A stretch of DNA of 18,967 nucleotides from Bacillota bacterium (lineage in GTDB: Bacteria; Bacillota; Bacilli; Alicyclobacillales; SLC66). A program made the position numbers and the translations under genes. The notes under the pieces were generated by a model, which had not been told where the DNA came from, made no database searches, and saw only the letters and a program-made list of their open reading frames with translations. Each line of letters begins with the position of its first letter. Position 1 is the first letter of the stretch. The DNA is taken from assembly GCA_021846145.1 (NCBI GenBank), contig JAJZCJ010000027.1, positions 1 to 18,967 of the forward strand, written 5' to 3'. This document shows, piece by piece, positions 1 to 7,084 of the stretch.

Positions 1-107
1 AAAGCGTCAGCGTCTTCGGGGTGTGAATCTAGATATAATTGTAACTCAAGTGAAGCAAAACCCGTACTTTGCAAGTCGCGCATCAGATCCATTTCATACG
101 TTGTCAC
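1..107 (-). CDS. cotJB: Spore coat peptide assembly protein CotJB, N-terminal part (runs off the left edge)
   Basis: The visible 35 residues are the N-terminus of CotJB, a small spore-coat component made in the mother cell with CotJA and the manganese-catalase-like CotJC. The segment contains LELQLYLDSHPEDADA, which fits the family's conserved 'L.LYLDTHP.D..A' motif. It starts at a GTG (107-105) that overlaps the cotJA stop as GTGA, so translation is probably coupled; a GGTGG SD sequence lies just upstream inside cotJA. The rest of cotJB, and presumably cotJC, would lie left of position 1. The family call rests on recognising the motif in a short fragment. Confidence 0.85.
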   Translation of the reverse strand, partial: MTTYEMDLMRDLQSTGFASLELQLYLDSHPEDADA

Positions 108-277
108 ACATTTCCACCTGCCATTTCATCCTGCATGCGAATGCGCCTGCGCAGGTGGTCATCAAGCCAAGGGAACAAAGTTCCTTGGTACAATGCTGTT
201 GGTAAGTCGTACTTTTTCATTTCCTTGTAGGAATAAGGGGGTGCGTATCTCTGGGAAATCATAGGTTCTTTAGGCAC
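104..277 (-). CDS. cotJA: Spore coat associated protein CotJA
   Basis: This encodes 57 residues with a GTG start. An AAGGAG SD sequence ends 8 nt before the GTG and decides the start. The product is short, rich in proline and aromatic residues (RYAPPYSY near the N-terminus, then ALYQGTLFPWL around residues 28-38), like CotJA proteins, which carry a conserved 'G.LFPxL' segment. CotJA acts in the inner spore coat with CotJB and CotJC. It is immediately followed by cotJB with a 4-nt overlap, the usual cotJABC operon order, which supports both calls. A sigma-K/E-like promoter lies just upstream. Non-ATG starts make both cotJ genes easy to miss. Confidence 0.88.
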   Translation of the reverse strand: MPKEPMISQRYAPPYSYKEMKKYDLPTALYQGTLFPWLDDHLRRRIRMQDEMAGGNV

Positions 278-301
278 GGGACGCTCTCCTTCACCAATAG
301 G

Positions 302-335
302 CTTCTATACTATATGGTAATAGTTGAAAAAAAGT
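302..335 (-). promoter_or_regulatory. Putative mother-cell sporulation promoter of cotJAB
   Basis: Read on the minus strand, AC (335-334) is followed by 17 nt and then CATATAGTA (316-308). This fits the sigma-K pattern AC-N17-CATAnnnTA. A sigma-E reading is also possible: GCACTTT at 337-331, 14-nt spacer, CATATAGT. The predicted transcription start, near 301, leaves a leader of about 24 nt before the cotJA GTG. In Bacillus subtilis cotJ is a mother-cell (sigma-E) operon, so a mother-cell sigma factor is expected; which one cannot be decided here. Confidence 0.5.
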
Positions 336-368
336 GCCTAGGTGGTTTGTCGGCAAGGGGCATAACGA

Positions 369-797
369 TCAGTGCGGGTAGTCAAGCAGCACGATGGCCG
401 TGGCAAGCGTGCGCGTGTGTGATAGACTAATTTGTGATTGCAAAATAGGCAAGGATGCTAGAAGTTCTTTCGTTTGTCCGTAGAATTGCAAGTTGGGAAG
501 ACCCTCGTCATTGCGTCGCGTCTCAATTTCAGTAAAAATAAGTAGGGGTAACTTTCGTTGTGCGTCTGGCGCAGCTAATGTAGGGAATATCTGTTGTTGG
601 TACAGTGCGCTAATGGCTTTGTAGGCTGCTTCTTTGACGGCAAATCGCCCCGCAAAGAATTCTGCCCTGCGCTGTAAGGTTGGAAGACGCTCAGCGAGTG
701 CTTGTTCACTTGGCGTATAGATGCGTGAAAGGAAACGAGGATTTTGTACAGCTTTTGCAATTCTAGGTATTTCCACGAGATCAATGCCAATGAACAT
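369..797 (-). CDS. acpS: Holo-[acyl-carrier-protein] synthase AcpS
   Basis: AcpS transfers 4'-phosphopantetheine from CoA to a serine of acyl carrier protein, activating it for fatty acid synthesis in the cytoplasm. The 142-residue product starts MFIGIDLVEI; the Asp of GIDLVEI is the Mg-binding residue. Around residues 49-61 it has FAGRFAVKEAAYKA, with the conserved 'RFAxKEA.xKA' core. Near the C-terminus it has SLSHTRTLATAIVLL, which fits the 'SLSH....A.A.V' strand. It is slightly longer than typical AcpS (about 120-130 residues), with an extra loop around residues 70-100. The ATG at 797 is chosen because GGGAGG lies 7 nt upstream; an upstream in-frame ATG (812) has no SD sequence. It is divergent from tRNA-Leu and upstream of cotJA. 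Confidence 0.93.
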   Translation of the reverse strand: MFIGIDLVEIPRIAKAVQNPRFLSRIYTPSEQALAERLPTLQRRAEFFAGRFAVKEAAYKAISALYQQQIFPTLAAPDAQRKLPLLIFTEIETRRNDEGLPNLQFYGQTKELLASLPILQSQISLSHTRTLATAIVLLDYPH

Positions 798-824
798 TCG
801 CGTCCCTCCCATCTGTTGATCTCT

Positions 825-833
825 ATTTTACCA
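825..833 (-). promoter_or_regulatory. Possible extended -10 promoter of acpS
   Basis: On the minus strand, TGG is followed by TAAAAT (830-825), an extended -10 type element about 28 nt before the acpS start. The matching -35 position (TGCGTG) is poor, so this is tentative. Confidence 0.3.
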
Positions 834-844
834 TTCTTTCTGGC

Positions 845-873
845 TTGCACGCAGTTTTAAGTCATGATATACT
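845..873 (+). promoter_or_regulatory. Sigma-A promoter of tRNA-Leu(CAG)
   Basis: TTGCAC (845-850) and TATACT (868-873) are separated by exactly 17 nt, close to the housekeeping consensus. They sit 22 nt before the first base of the tRNA. Confidence 0.75.
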
Positions 874-895
874 CACCAAGTGACTGTGTTAATAG

Positions 896-978
896 GCGGT
901 CGTGGCGGAATGGCAGACGCGCAAGATTCAGGTTCTTGTGCCCGTCAGGGCGTGGAGGTTCAAGTCCTCTCGACCGCA
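896..978 (+). tRNA. tRNA-Leu(CAG)
   Basis: This is an 83-nt class II tRNA with a long variable arm. The acceptor stem pairs GCGGTCG (896-902) with CGACCGC (971-977), and A978 is the discriminator base. The anticodon stem CAAGA/TCTTG encloses the loop TTCAGGT, giving anticodon CAG, which reads CTG. The T arm contains GGTTCAAGTCC. The 3' CCA is not encoded. The gene has its own promoter and terminator and stands alone. Confidence 0.95.
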
Positions 979-985
979 TCGTAAA

Positions 986-1022
986 AAAAGCACGCATGGC
1001 TTCGATGTTGCGCGTGCTTTTT
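986..1022. terminator. Bidirectional terminator between tRNA-Leu and the methyltransferase gene
   Basis: AAAAGCACGC (986-995) pairs with GCGTGCTTTT (1012-1021), with A-rich and T-rich flanks on both sides. It can end the tRNA-Leu transcript on the plus strand and the methyltransferase transcript on the minus strand. Confidence 0.85.
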
Positions 1023-1023
1023 A

Positions 1024-3123
1024 TTATGCAAAAATCCACTTGCTCGCAGTGTTGGTACTCTCCTGTATGTGTTGGCGTTCTGCTGTGGTGAGATCATAAA
1101 GCGCAAAAATTTGTTCCTCAATCTGAGCATAGATGTCCAGTTTATGATCAATGTCAGTAGATTCCATCAATTCATCCACGTAATTGGCGATTATTTGTTG
1201 CTGTGTCGCGTGACAAACTGGGATAGGAATCGTTTCAAGGTAGGTGCGAAGCACCTTGATTGATCGAAAGGATGACTGATAATAAAACTGCACCGTGCGT
1301 GAATTCAGTACAGCCAAAATATACTTGATATCTAAATTCGGTATTTGTGGAATCACTAAGTTAGCACTGTTAAGGGTAAGCAGTCCTTGATTGTCATAAG
1401 CAAAAATCAACTGGTTATGAATAAATCGATAAATTAATTTTTCTGTTGAGTTCATTAGGGGCAATGGTGCTACTTGTTGAAATTTGGAAATTGCCGATAA
1501 CGGGATCGTTAACTGACTTTCCATCACACCAAACTTAAAAATGTGATGTCCTTTATAAATAGATACACAGTCGTCGCACGGCGAAGTGCTTACCCATGCT
1601 TTGTTGTTGCCAGTTACGATGCCGAGTGCAAATTCCGCGCGGTGTTGAAGGTTAGTGGCATTAGGTAATAACCTGATTTTTTCCAAAATGGATTGTGCAT
1701 GATCTGGCGTGTGAATGTTGAACAGCAATTCGGGATTAGCGGCAAAACGCTCTTGCTTAATGGTATAGTGAAGCGTTGTGTCGCTGTTTTCTATTTGAAT
1801 AGCAGTGGAGCCATGATCGCGTCCCTTTTTTGCTACCAACAACATACTGGGTGCCACAATGGAGGGAAATGCATTTCCTATTAGCCCCATAAATAACATG
1901 GTGGTCTTGGATTGCATCATTGCTCTCGTCGCTTTGTGCTTATTAGTAAATAGCCAAGAGTCTGGCAGCAAAAATGCCATCACGCCATTATCCTTTAGGG
2001 CGGATAGTGAAAACTCCATGAAGAGGCTGTAGGACTCATGAGCAGAAGCCGTATGGTATACGTGTAATTCATCAGCTGATAAATTATTACGTGAGCCCCA
2101 AGGCGGGTTGCCAATGACTAAATCAAATTGATTAGCGATAGGGAGCGGATGGATAGAGTTTCGCAAGGCATCATTGACAAAGATACGAAATTCACTATCT
2201 TGTTCTTCTTTAAAAATAGGAGCTTCCAATGCGAGATTGATCTTGCAAAGCCATACACTTACCGGGTCAATATCAAAACCGACAAGACGTGCGCAAAGAT
2301 GTCGATGAGCAACATGGATATCCCATCCTTCATCAGCACATTGCTGATATAACTTTCGGTACACTTTCACCAAAAACATGCCTGAACCGCATGCGGGGTC
2401 AAGTACGTTCAGTAAACGTGAATGATCTAATTTTGCAAGACTAATGTCCGTCAACTTGTCTGCCAAAATTTCAGGAGTAAAAAATTGACCGTTGCCTTTC
2501 CTTATATTTAATGGGGACATTGCCATATAAAAAAGCCCGAGTGGGTCCTCATCAGGGAAATAAGTAAGTGGATTGTCTCTCATGACTTGTAAAAAAGTCA
2601 GTTCTCCAGAGGGGATATCTTCTTTTTTAAGTGTTATTAATTCGCGAAACAACGATGAGTAGTGGCCAAGCGTCATTTTTCCATCTAACACTTGATGAAT
2701 CAGGCACATGTCGCCGTTTTGCGATCGCACTTGGAGGTGACCCCGTGAAATTAGCAGTTGTAATGCAGCTTCGTAAAGTAGCAATTGCAGGTTGAGCTGG
2801 GCATGCGATGATTGAATCCATTCCGAAATTGCTGTTAGTGTGTTCTGGTGACGTACATTCTCCAATGGAATGTAACTTTCATTTCGTGCGCTTTTATTTC
2901 TGCGATGATTAAGTCTGGCAATTTCCCCTTGTTCAATTTGCAACTTTAGATTGAGGAGATCTTTCGTGTCATAATATTTTTTTTGATCGATTATTGATGA
3001 CACCTGTATTAATCCTTGTGCAGTCCAGTTGCGAAGTGTAGCAACAGAAATAGACAACATGTCAGCGGCAGTTGTTGAGTTGATCAATGTGGTGTCGGGA
3101 TCTTGATTTGTGTCCTTAGGCAT
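1024..3123 (-). CDS. Solitary N6-adenine DNA methyltransferase (Eco57I/TaqI-like) with N-terminal MerR-like HTH
   Basis: The 699-residue product should transfer a methyl group from S-adenosylmethionine to adenine in a specific DNA site. Residues about 15-40 form a MerR-like helix-turn-helix (AADMLSISVATLRNW). QFFTPE at about 213-218 is the motif preceding the catalytic fold. DPACGSG at about 242-248 is the SAM-binding motif I, and NPPW at about 339-342 is the catalytic motif of the gamma N6-adenine class. The C-terminal 200 residues resemble TaqI-like target-recognition domains (ILAVLNSRTVQFYY, then IPIP). No nuclease motif (PD-(D/E)XK type) and no restriction or helicase gene is visible beside it, so it may be an orphan or regulatory methylase. 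A type IIG enzyme is less likely because the N-terminus is an HTH. The ATG at 3123 is preferred because GGAG lies 9 nt upstream; a start at 3147 has no SD sequence. Confidence 0.85.
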   Translation of the reverse strand: MPKDTNQDPDTTLINSTTAADMLSISVATLRNWTAQGLIQVSSIIDQKKYYDTKDLLNLKLQIEQGEIARLNHRRNKSARNESYIPLENVRHQNTLTAISEWIQSSHAQLNLQLLLYEAALQLLISRGHLQVRSQNGDMCLIHQVLDGKMTLGHYSSLFRELITLKKEDIPSGELTFLQVMRDNPLTYFPDEDPLGLFYMAMSPLNIRKGNGQFFTPEILADKLTDISLAKLDHSRLLNVLDPACGSGMFLVKVYRKLYQQCADEGWDIHVAHRHLCARLVGFDIDPVSVWLCKINLALEAPIFKEEQDSEFRIFVNDALRNSIHPLPIANQFDLVIGNPPWGSRNNLSADELHVYHTASAHESYSLFMEFSLSALKDNGVMAFLLPDSWLFTNKHKATRAMMQSKTTMLFMGLIGNAFPSIVAPSMLLVAKKGRDHGSTAIQIENSDTTLHYTIKQERFAANPELLFNIHTPDHAQSILEKIRLLPNATNLQHRAEFALGIVTGNNKAWVSTSPCDDCVSIYKGHHIFKFGVMESQLTIPLSAISKFQQVAPLPLMNSTEKLIYRFIHNQLIFAYDNQGLLTLNSANLVIPQIPNLDIKYILAVLNSRTVQFYYQSSFRSIKVLRTYLETIPIPVCHATQQQIIANYVDELMESTDIDHKLDIYAQIEEQIFALYDLTTAERQHIQESTNTASKWIFA

Positions 3124-3181
3124 TAATGTTTTCTCCAGTATATGCAATTCATGATTGATTCTTATAATAACAGTATTTCAA

Positions 3182-3207
3182 TTAGTAACAAAGTGTGCTG
3201 TTACTAA
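3182..3207. promoter_or_regulatory. Perfect inverted repeat upstream of the methyltransferase gene, operator-like
   Basis: TTAGTAACA (3182-3190) and TGTTACTAA (3199-3207) form a perfect 9-bp inverted repeat with an 8-nt spacer. It lies about 60-85 nt before the methyltransferase start. TTGTTA within it could be a -35 element for a weak promoter (TATTAT after 16 nt). The location suggests an operator, possibly for the HTH of the methyltransferase itself. It is next to, but separate from, the terminator of the yjcZ-like gene. Confidence 0.45.
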
Positions 3208-3251
3208 AAAAAGCACTCCGAAGCCTGCAATGTGCAAGTTATCGGAGTGCT
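3205..3251 (-). terminator. Rho-independent terminator of the yjcZ-like gene
   Basis: On the minus strand, AGCACTCCGA (3251-3242) pairs with TCGGAGTGCT (3221-3212), followed by a run of T residues (3211-3205). It starts 27 nt after the stop codon of the yjcZ-like gene. Confidence 0.85.
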
Positions 3252-3277
3252 GTTTCACGTGGACTTGAGTGTTAGGT

Positions 3278-3415
3278 TTAGTATGCAGCTATCGCTGGAC
3301 CAGCTCCCATACCCGCTCCACCCATGCTATAGGAAGGCACCAATAGGAAGAAGAGCACAAAGATGATCAAAAATACTACAGCCCATCGTGTATAGCCGCC
3401 AAACGTTCCGTACAT
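3278..3415 (-). CDS. Small YjcZ-type sporulation membrane protein
   Basis: The 45-residue product begins MYGTFGGYTRW, then has one hydrophobic helix (about residues 12-28, AVVFLIIFVLFFLLV) and a Gly/Ala/Met-rich tail (GGAGMGAGPAIAAY). The 'GGY...' start followed by a single I/V/L/F helix is the hallmark of the YjcZ-like tiny proteins of spore formers, whose molecular function is unknown. An AAGGAGG SD sequence lies 6 nt before the ATG, a sigma-K-like promoter is upstream and a strong terminator downstream, so it is a real single-gene unit. The family call rests on pattern likeness in a very short protein. Confidence 0.75.
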   Translation of the reverse strand: MYGTFGGYTRWAVVFLIIFVLFFLLVPSYSMGGAGMGAGPAIAAY

Positions 3416-3434
3416 TTTAATTCCTCCTTTTGAA

Positions 3435-3469
3435 TTTGGTTTACTATACGCGCCTGGTGAAAAGGTAGT
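3435..3469 (-). promoter_or_regulatory. Putative sigma-K-like promoter of the yjcZ-like gene
   Basis: On the minus strand, AC (3469-3468), 17 nt, then CGTATAGTA (3450-3442). This matches the sigma-K pattern AC-N17-CATAnnnTA except for one base, and has the same layout and the same TATAGTA as the cotJ promoter at 302-335. The expected leader is about 20 nt. Confidence 0.42.
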
Positions 3470-3503
3470 AACGACAAACGTCTAGTATCGGGAAATATGC
3501 CCT

Positions 3504-3557
3504 AAAAAAACCTCATTGGTGGTGTCCAATCACGGACGCCACCAATGAGGTTTTTTT
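3504..3557. terminator. Strong bidirectional terminator after tRNA-Ser
   Basis: CCTCATTGGTGG (3511-3522) pairs with CCACCAATGAGG (3539-3550). The stem is flanked by seven A residues on the left and seven T residues on the right. An inner GTCC/GGAC pairing extends the structure. It ends the tRNA-Ser transcript on the minus strand. Confidence 0.9.
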
Positions 3558-3558
3558 C

Positions 3559-3649
3559 TGGCGGAGAGAGTGGGATTCGAACCCACGAACGGCTTCTAAC
3601 CGTTGCTCGTTTTCAAGACGAGTGCCTTCAACCGCTCGGCCATCTCTCC
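3559..3649 (-). tRNA. tRNA-Ser(UGA)
   Basis: This is a 91-nt class II tRNA. The acceptor stem pairs GGAGAGA with TCTCTCC, the discriminator is G, and CCA is encoded. The anticodon stem CTCGT/ACGAG encloses CTTGAAA, giving TGA, which reads TCA. The long variable arm (CAACGGTTAG...CCGTTC region) and the T loop GGTTCGAATCC are typical of tRNA-Ser. Confidence 0.96.
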
Positions 3650-3665
3650 ATAGGCTGCGGAAGGC

Positions 3666-3694
3666 ATTATAACATATTAAAAAGGACAACACAA
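3666..3694 (-). promoter_or_regulatory. Sigma-A promoter of tRNA-Ser
   Basis: On the minus strand, TTGTGT (3694-3689) and TATAAT (3671-3666) are separated by 17 nt, 16 nt before the tRNA 5' end. The -10 is perfect. Confidence 0.7.
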
Positions 3695-3827
3695 ATTATT
3701 AATAGTCGATAATTAGTCTAAATTACTCTTACATATAGCCCTTTTGTCTCTGATGATGTAACCCCTTATGTGATAAAGTAAATACAGGTTATATGACACA
3801 ATTGTATTAGGGGGGTTATCTATTTTC

Positions 3828-4229
3828 ATGAAAATACTTGTCGCTTTTGACGGTACTGCGTCAGCAGTGAAAGGGTTGCGTTACGCTTTGTTAAATTTTC
3901 CGGTCGCGCAATATGTGCTGTTATATGTAGAACGGGTACCTTATGTAGATGGAGCGTATGGCGTATCTCCATTGGCTTATGATGCTAATGTGGGCAAGGA
4001 GATATTGAGTGTCGCAGTGACCATTTGTGCTGAGCAGGGAGTGACACCTATCACTAAGTCTGAGATGGGGTCACCTGCTGATTTGATTATTAAGATTGCA
4101 GAAGATTTTAATACAGAGTTGTTGGTGCTCGGCGCGCATAACAAAGGACCAATTGAAAGATTGTTGCTCGGTAGTGTCAGTGAAGCAGTAACGCGCAGGG
4201 CGCATTGCCCGGTGTTAATTGTGCGCTGA
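3828..4229 (+). CDS. Universal stress protein, UspA family
   Basis: The 133-residue cytoplasmic protein has the single-domain Usp fold: MKILVAFDGTASAVKGLRYA at the start (beta strand plus Asp/Thr nucleotide loop) and the C-terminal segment GAHNKGPIERLLLGSVSEAV followed by CPVLIVR. The family ATP-binding motif is G-2x-G-9x-G-S/T. Here the second glycine is Asn105, while Gly102, Gly115 and Ser116 are kept, so nucleotide binding is probable but not certain. A GGGGGG SD sequence precedes the ATG. It is followed after 12 nt by the transducer gene, probably in one operon, just ahead of the cytochrome bd genes. This suggests a role in respiratory or oxygen stress. The ligand or partner is unknown. 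Confidence 0.88.
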   Translation: MKILVAFDGTASAVKGLRYALLNFPVAQYVLLYVERVPYVDGAYGVSPLAYDANVGKEILSVAVTICAEQGVTPITKSEMGSPADLIIKIAEDFNTELLVLGAHNKGPIERLLLGSVSEAVTRRAHCPVLIVR

Positions 4230-4241
4230 TTAGGGGGACTG

Positions 4242-5516
4242 ATGATGAAGAGGCGGCTCGAATTACAATTAATTGCTATCACGATGATAGTGGCTGTGAT
4301 TACTAACGCAATCAGTGGCGGAATCTTCTTATGGGAACGCCATGTTCAATTAGGTGGATCTGCATTTGTCGCGCTCACTACCTTTGACTTACTGAGTGGC
4401 GTGTTTTGGCAAACGTTATTAGTGTGGCTAGCGGGTCATTATATTCTCAAACAACTAAATCAGTTGCGAACTGCAATAGCAAAAGTTCAACAAGGTGAAT
4501 TTGATATTCAAATCCCTTTACCTAAGATAAAAAATGAAATTTATGATGTTGCGGTGGCCTTTCAAAAAACGGCTTTTGTATTAGGTGAATACCATGAAAA
4601 AATGGATAAATCGGTTCAATTGTTGAACCAGTCAGTCCGTGAAGTGGACAGCAAAATGCGATTGGCATCTGATGGTGCACATTCTATTGCACTTGCGATG
4701 AAGGAAATCACAGATAGTGCGATGCAGGCTGCGCAAGCTGCTGACACACAAATGCAGGGAGCAGATGCTTCTCAAATTATTGTAGATCGACTAGAACAAG
4801 GGGTACAGTCTGAGAGCCGAGCCGTGCAAACGCTGAATGAGGCAATCACATTGGGTGCGACACACACGAATCAAATTGCCAGTGAAATGCAGTTGGCCAG
4901 CACAGCGGCGGAACAGACCACCTTGAAAACTCGGCAATTAGTGGAGAGGGCAGAGAACGTAGCAGAGATCTTGAAAAGCGTGGAAGCGGTGGCTGAGAGT
5001 ACAAATTTAATTGCACTGAACGCATCGATTGAAGCAGCCCGTGCAGGTGATGCGGGAAGAGGATTTGCTGTCGTGGCCAGTGAGGTTAGGCTCTTGGCTG
5101 AACAAAGTAAAGAGTCTAATAAGCGAATTCAGGAAGTGGTTCGCATCATGGTTGAGGAGATAGGCAATGTGGATCAAGCGGTGATTGACACTAGTTCTTC
5201 ATTTTCCCGCGTGGAGCAAGCTCGTCAAGCGATTGCGACTTCATTTGCCACCATCCACGAATCAGGACAAGTAGTTGAAAATGTAGTGCGTGAAGTATTA
5301 CAAGAATTCTCAAAACAACGAGATCAAACCGCACAATTGCAAACGCAATCTCATCGCATCAATGATGTAATTCAGCAGGTGATGGCGCTAACGGAGGAAG
5401 TTGCAGCCACCACCACAGAGCAAACTCATGCGGTTCAGTCTGTAGGAAATACGCTGGAACAAATGAGAACAGTGGCTTCGGATTTAGATGAACTGCAAAT
5501 TAGTAACAGTGAATGA
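4242..5516 (+). CDS. Methyl-accepting chemotaxis-type transducer without a sizeable extracellular sensor
   Basis: The 424-residue membrane protein has two close hydrophobic helices (about 9-31 and 44-69), so the extracytoplasmic loop is only about a dozen residues. A HAMP-like linker (about 70-116) and a long alpha-helical signalling domain follow. The conserved hairpin tip is at about 251-290 ([17 protein letters not shown], then [12 protein letters not shown]), which binds CheA/CheW in this family. With no ligand-binding domain, it may sense through its membrane or HAMP part (for example redox or energy state) or take input from a partner; the preceding universal stress protein gene, 12 nt upstream, is a candidate. 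The AGGGGG SD sequence fits the second ATG (4245) at least as well as the first. No che genes are in view. Confidence 0.9.
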   Translation: MMKRRLELQLIAITMIVAVITNAISGGIFLWERHVQLGGSAFVALTTFDLLSGVFWQTLLVWLAGHYILKQLNQLRTAIAKVQQGEFDIQIPLPKIKNEIYDVAVAFQKTAFVLGEYHEKMDKSVQLLNQSVREVDSKMRLASDGAHSIALAMKEITDSAMQAAQAADTQMQGADASQIIVDRLEQGVQSESRAVQTLNEAITLGATHTNQIASEMQLASTAAEQTTLKTRQLVERAENVAEILKSVEAVAESTNLIALNASIEAARAGDAGRGFAVVASEVRLLAEQSKESNKRIQEVVRIMVEEIGNVDQAVIDTSSSFSRVEQARQAIATSFATIHESGQVVENVVREVLQEFSKQRDQTAQLQTQSHRINDVIQQVMALTEEVAATTTEQTHAVQSVGNTLEQMRTVASDLDELQISNSE

Positions 5517-5548
5517 TCGGTAAAGTGTTAAGTTAAATATGATAAATC

Positions 5549-5575
5549 AGTCCATTTGGACTATATATATCAGTC
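5549..5575. promoter_or_regulatory. AGTC/GACT repeat element upstream of cydA (copy 1)
   Basis: Three alternating half-sites: AGTC (5549-5552), GACT (5559-5562) and AGTC (5572-5575). The first two sit in the perfect dyad AGTCCA-TT-TGGACT, followed by an alternating AT tract. The element matches copy 2 at 11596-11623 at 23 of 27 aligned bases, with one extra base there. It lies about 110-135 nt before the cydA start, upstream of the possible promoter, as expected of an activator site. The binding protein is unknown; the NarL-type regulator at 12625 is the suggested candidate. Confidence 0.5.
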
Positions 5576-5618
5576 AGAATGTGTCTCCTATCCTTACATT
5601 CTAGTGAGTATGATCAGA

Positions 5619-5647
5619 TTGACCGTTGTAATAGTTGTAACATTTAT
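5619..5647 (+). promoter_or_regulatory. Possible cydA promoter
   Basis: TTGACC (5619-5624), 17 nt, then ATTTAT (5642-5647), about 37 nt before the cydA start. The -35 is good and the -10 weak, as often seen at activated promoters. Two direct TTGTAA repeats (5626-5631, 5635-5640) lie in the spacer. Tentative. Confidence 0.3.
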
Positions 5648-5683
5648 TATGTAATTATTTTTAGAAGAATAGGGGGGAACAAC

Positions 5684-7063
5684 GTGCATGCTCTAATGGT
5701 TGACCGGATTCAGTTTGGCGTGACGACAGTGTACCATTTTTTGTTTGTGCCGCTGACCATCGGTCTTGCATTTCTTTTAGCCATATTAGAAACGATGTAT
5801 GTTCGATCTGGTGACGAGAAAATGAAGAAATTGATTCAATTTTTTGGCAGGCTTTTCTTAATCAACTTTGCCATTGGTGTGGTGACTGGAATTCTTCAAG
5901 AATTTCAGTTTGGCATGAACTGGTCTGATTATTCCCGGTATGTCGGGGATGTTTTTGGGGCTCCACTAGCAGTAGAAGCACTACTAGCATTTTTTATGGA
6001 ATCAACCTTTTTGGGGATCTGGATCTTTGGCTGGGAGCGTGTTTCTAAGCGCCTTCACCTGCTCTCCATCTGGCTTGTCGCATTTGGTACCGCATTATCC
6101 GCGCTATGGATTTTAACTGCGAACTCATTCATGCAAGAACCGGTAGGATACGCTATTCGCAATGGTCACGCAGAAATGACGAGTTTTTTCGCATTACTCG
6201 GCAATCCGCAATTGTGGGTTGAATTTCCCCATGTGATTTTTGGTGCCTGGGCCACAGCATCCTTTTTTATGCTGGGGATAAGTGCCTATCAATTGCTTCG
6301 CAAATATCATGTGGATTTATTTAAACGGGCATTCAAGGTAGCATTAACCCTAGCTGTTATATCTAGTATCCTAGTTGCATTTTTAGGGCACCTTCAGGCA
6401 CAGCACTTAGTTAAGGCTCAACCGATGAAAACGGCCGCTGCTGAGGGGCTGTGGAATACAAGTCCAGAACATGCCCCATGGTCATTAATTGCAGGCATTG
6501 ACGCTGCGCAACATAAGAATACTTTCAGTGTAGATATTCCCTATGTATTAAGCATTTTGTCTTATGACAGCCTGAGTGGAAAAGTGCAGGGCATGAATGA
6601 ATTGCAACAACAATATGTACAGCAATATGGCCCAGGCAACTACATTCCACCGGTGAATACGACGTATTGGAGCTTCCGGATTATGGTGCTCGCGGGCGTA
6701 TTGATGATTCTGTTTTCACTGTGGGGGATTGTGGTCGTTCGTCGCAATAAATTAGAAAGTAGCCCGAGGTTTATGCGGATCTTACTTTGGTCCATTTCAC
6801 TGCCGTTTATTGCCAACTCAATGGGCTGGATCATGACAGAAATTGGTCGTCAACCTTGGTCGGTGTTTGGACTATTAAAAACAGATATCAGTAACTCGCC
6901 CATTGTGTCTACGGGTGAGGCACTGACTACACTCATTGGATTCGGCGTAATTTACGGGATCATGGCAGTGATCATGATCGGCTTAATGAATAAGTATACA
7001 AAATTAGGATTTGAAGTCGAAGAGCAGCACGATGTTTCTGCGGATATTACATCCACATTTTAA
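5684..7063 (+). CDS. cydA: Cytochrome bd ubiquinol/menaquinol oxidase subunit I
   Basis: CydA is the haem-bearing subunit of the bd-type terminal oxidase, which oxidises quinol and reduces oxygen to water at the membrane with high oxygen affinity. The 459-residue product carries QFGVTTVYHFLFVPLTIGL at the N-terminus (His18, ligand-type His), the VEFPHVIFGAW helix (around residue 182-190), QPMKTAAAEG (around 246-255, start of the quinol-binding loop) and EIGRQPW (around 386-392), the signature near the haem b Met ligand. The Q-loop is short, as usual in Gram-positives. The GTG at 5684 is preferred: GGGGGG lies 6 nt upstream and the protein then begins VHALMVDRIQFG as in the family; the longer reading frame from 5579 is not supported. 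It is followed by cydB after 21 nt. Confidence 0.97.
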   Translation: MHALMVDRIQFGVTTVYHFLFVPLTIGLAFLLAILETMYVRSGDEKMKKLIQFFGRLFLINFAIGVVTGILQEFQFGMNWSDYSRYVGDVFGAPLAVEALLAFFMESTFLGIWIFGWERVSKRLHLLSIWLVAFGTALSALWILTANSFMQEPVGYAIRNGHAEMTSFFALLGNPQLWVEFPHVIFGAWATASFFMLGISAYQLLRKYHVDLFKRAFKVALTLAVISSILVAFLGHLQAQHLVKAQPMKTAAAEGLWNTSPEHAPWSLIAGIDAAQHKNTFSVDIPYVLSILSYDSLSGKVQGMNELQQQYVQQYGPGNYIPPVNTTYWSFRIMVLAGVLMILFSLWGIVVVRRNKLESSPRFMRILLWSISLPFIANSMGWIMTEIGRQPWSVFGLLKTDISNSPIVSTGEALTTLIGFGVIYGIMAVIMIGLMNKYTKLGFEVEEQHDVSADITSTF

Positions 7064-7084
7064 TTCAGGAAAGGAGGCGACGAA

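Noticed and set aside
23..205. Plus-strand open frame of 60 codons
   Set aside because: It is antisense to cotJA and cotJB, has no SD sequence, and its product shows no family features.
331..368. Possible terminator of acpS (weak TGCC/GGCA pairing followed by seven T residues on the minus strand)
   Set aside because: The stem is only about 4 bp; the T run is also explained as the spacer of the cotJ promoter.
864..1099. Open frames across tRNA-Leu
   Set aside because: They run through the tRNA and its terminator; no independent coding evidence.
5549..5575. DosR/DevR box (GGGACT...AGTCCC type) reading of the AGTC element
   Set aside because: Only the GGACT/AGTCC core is shared; the half-site spacing and flanking G/C bases of the mycobacterial box are not met.
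5579..5683. 35-codon N-terminal extension of CydA
   Set aside because: No SD sequence at the upstream ATG, no similarity to CydA, and the extension overlaps the promoter region; the GTG at 5684 fits the family.
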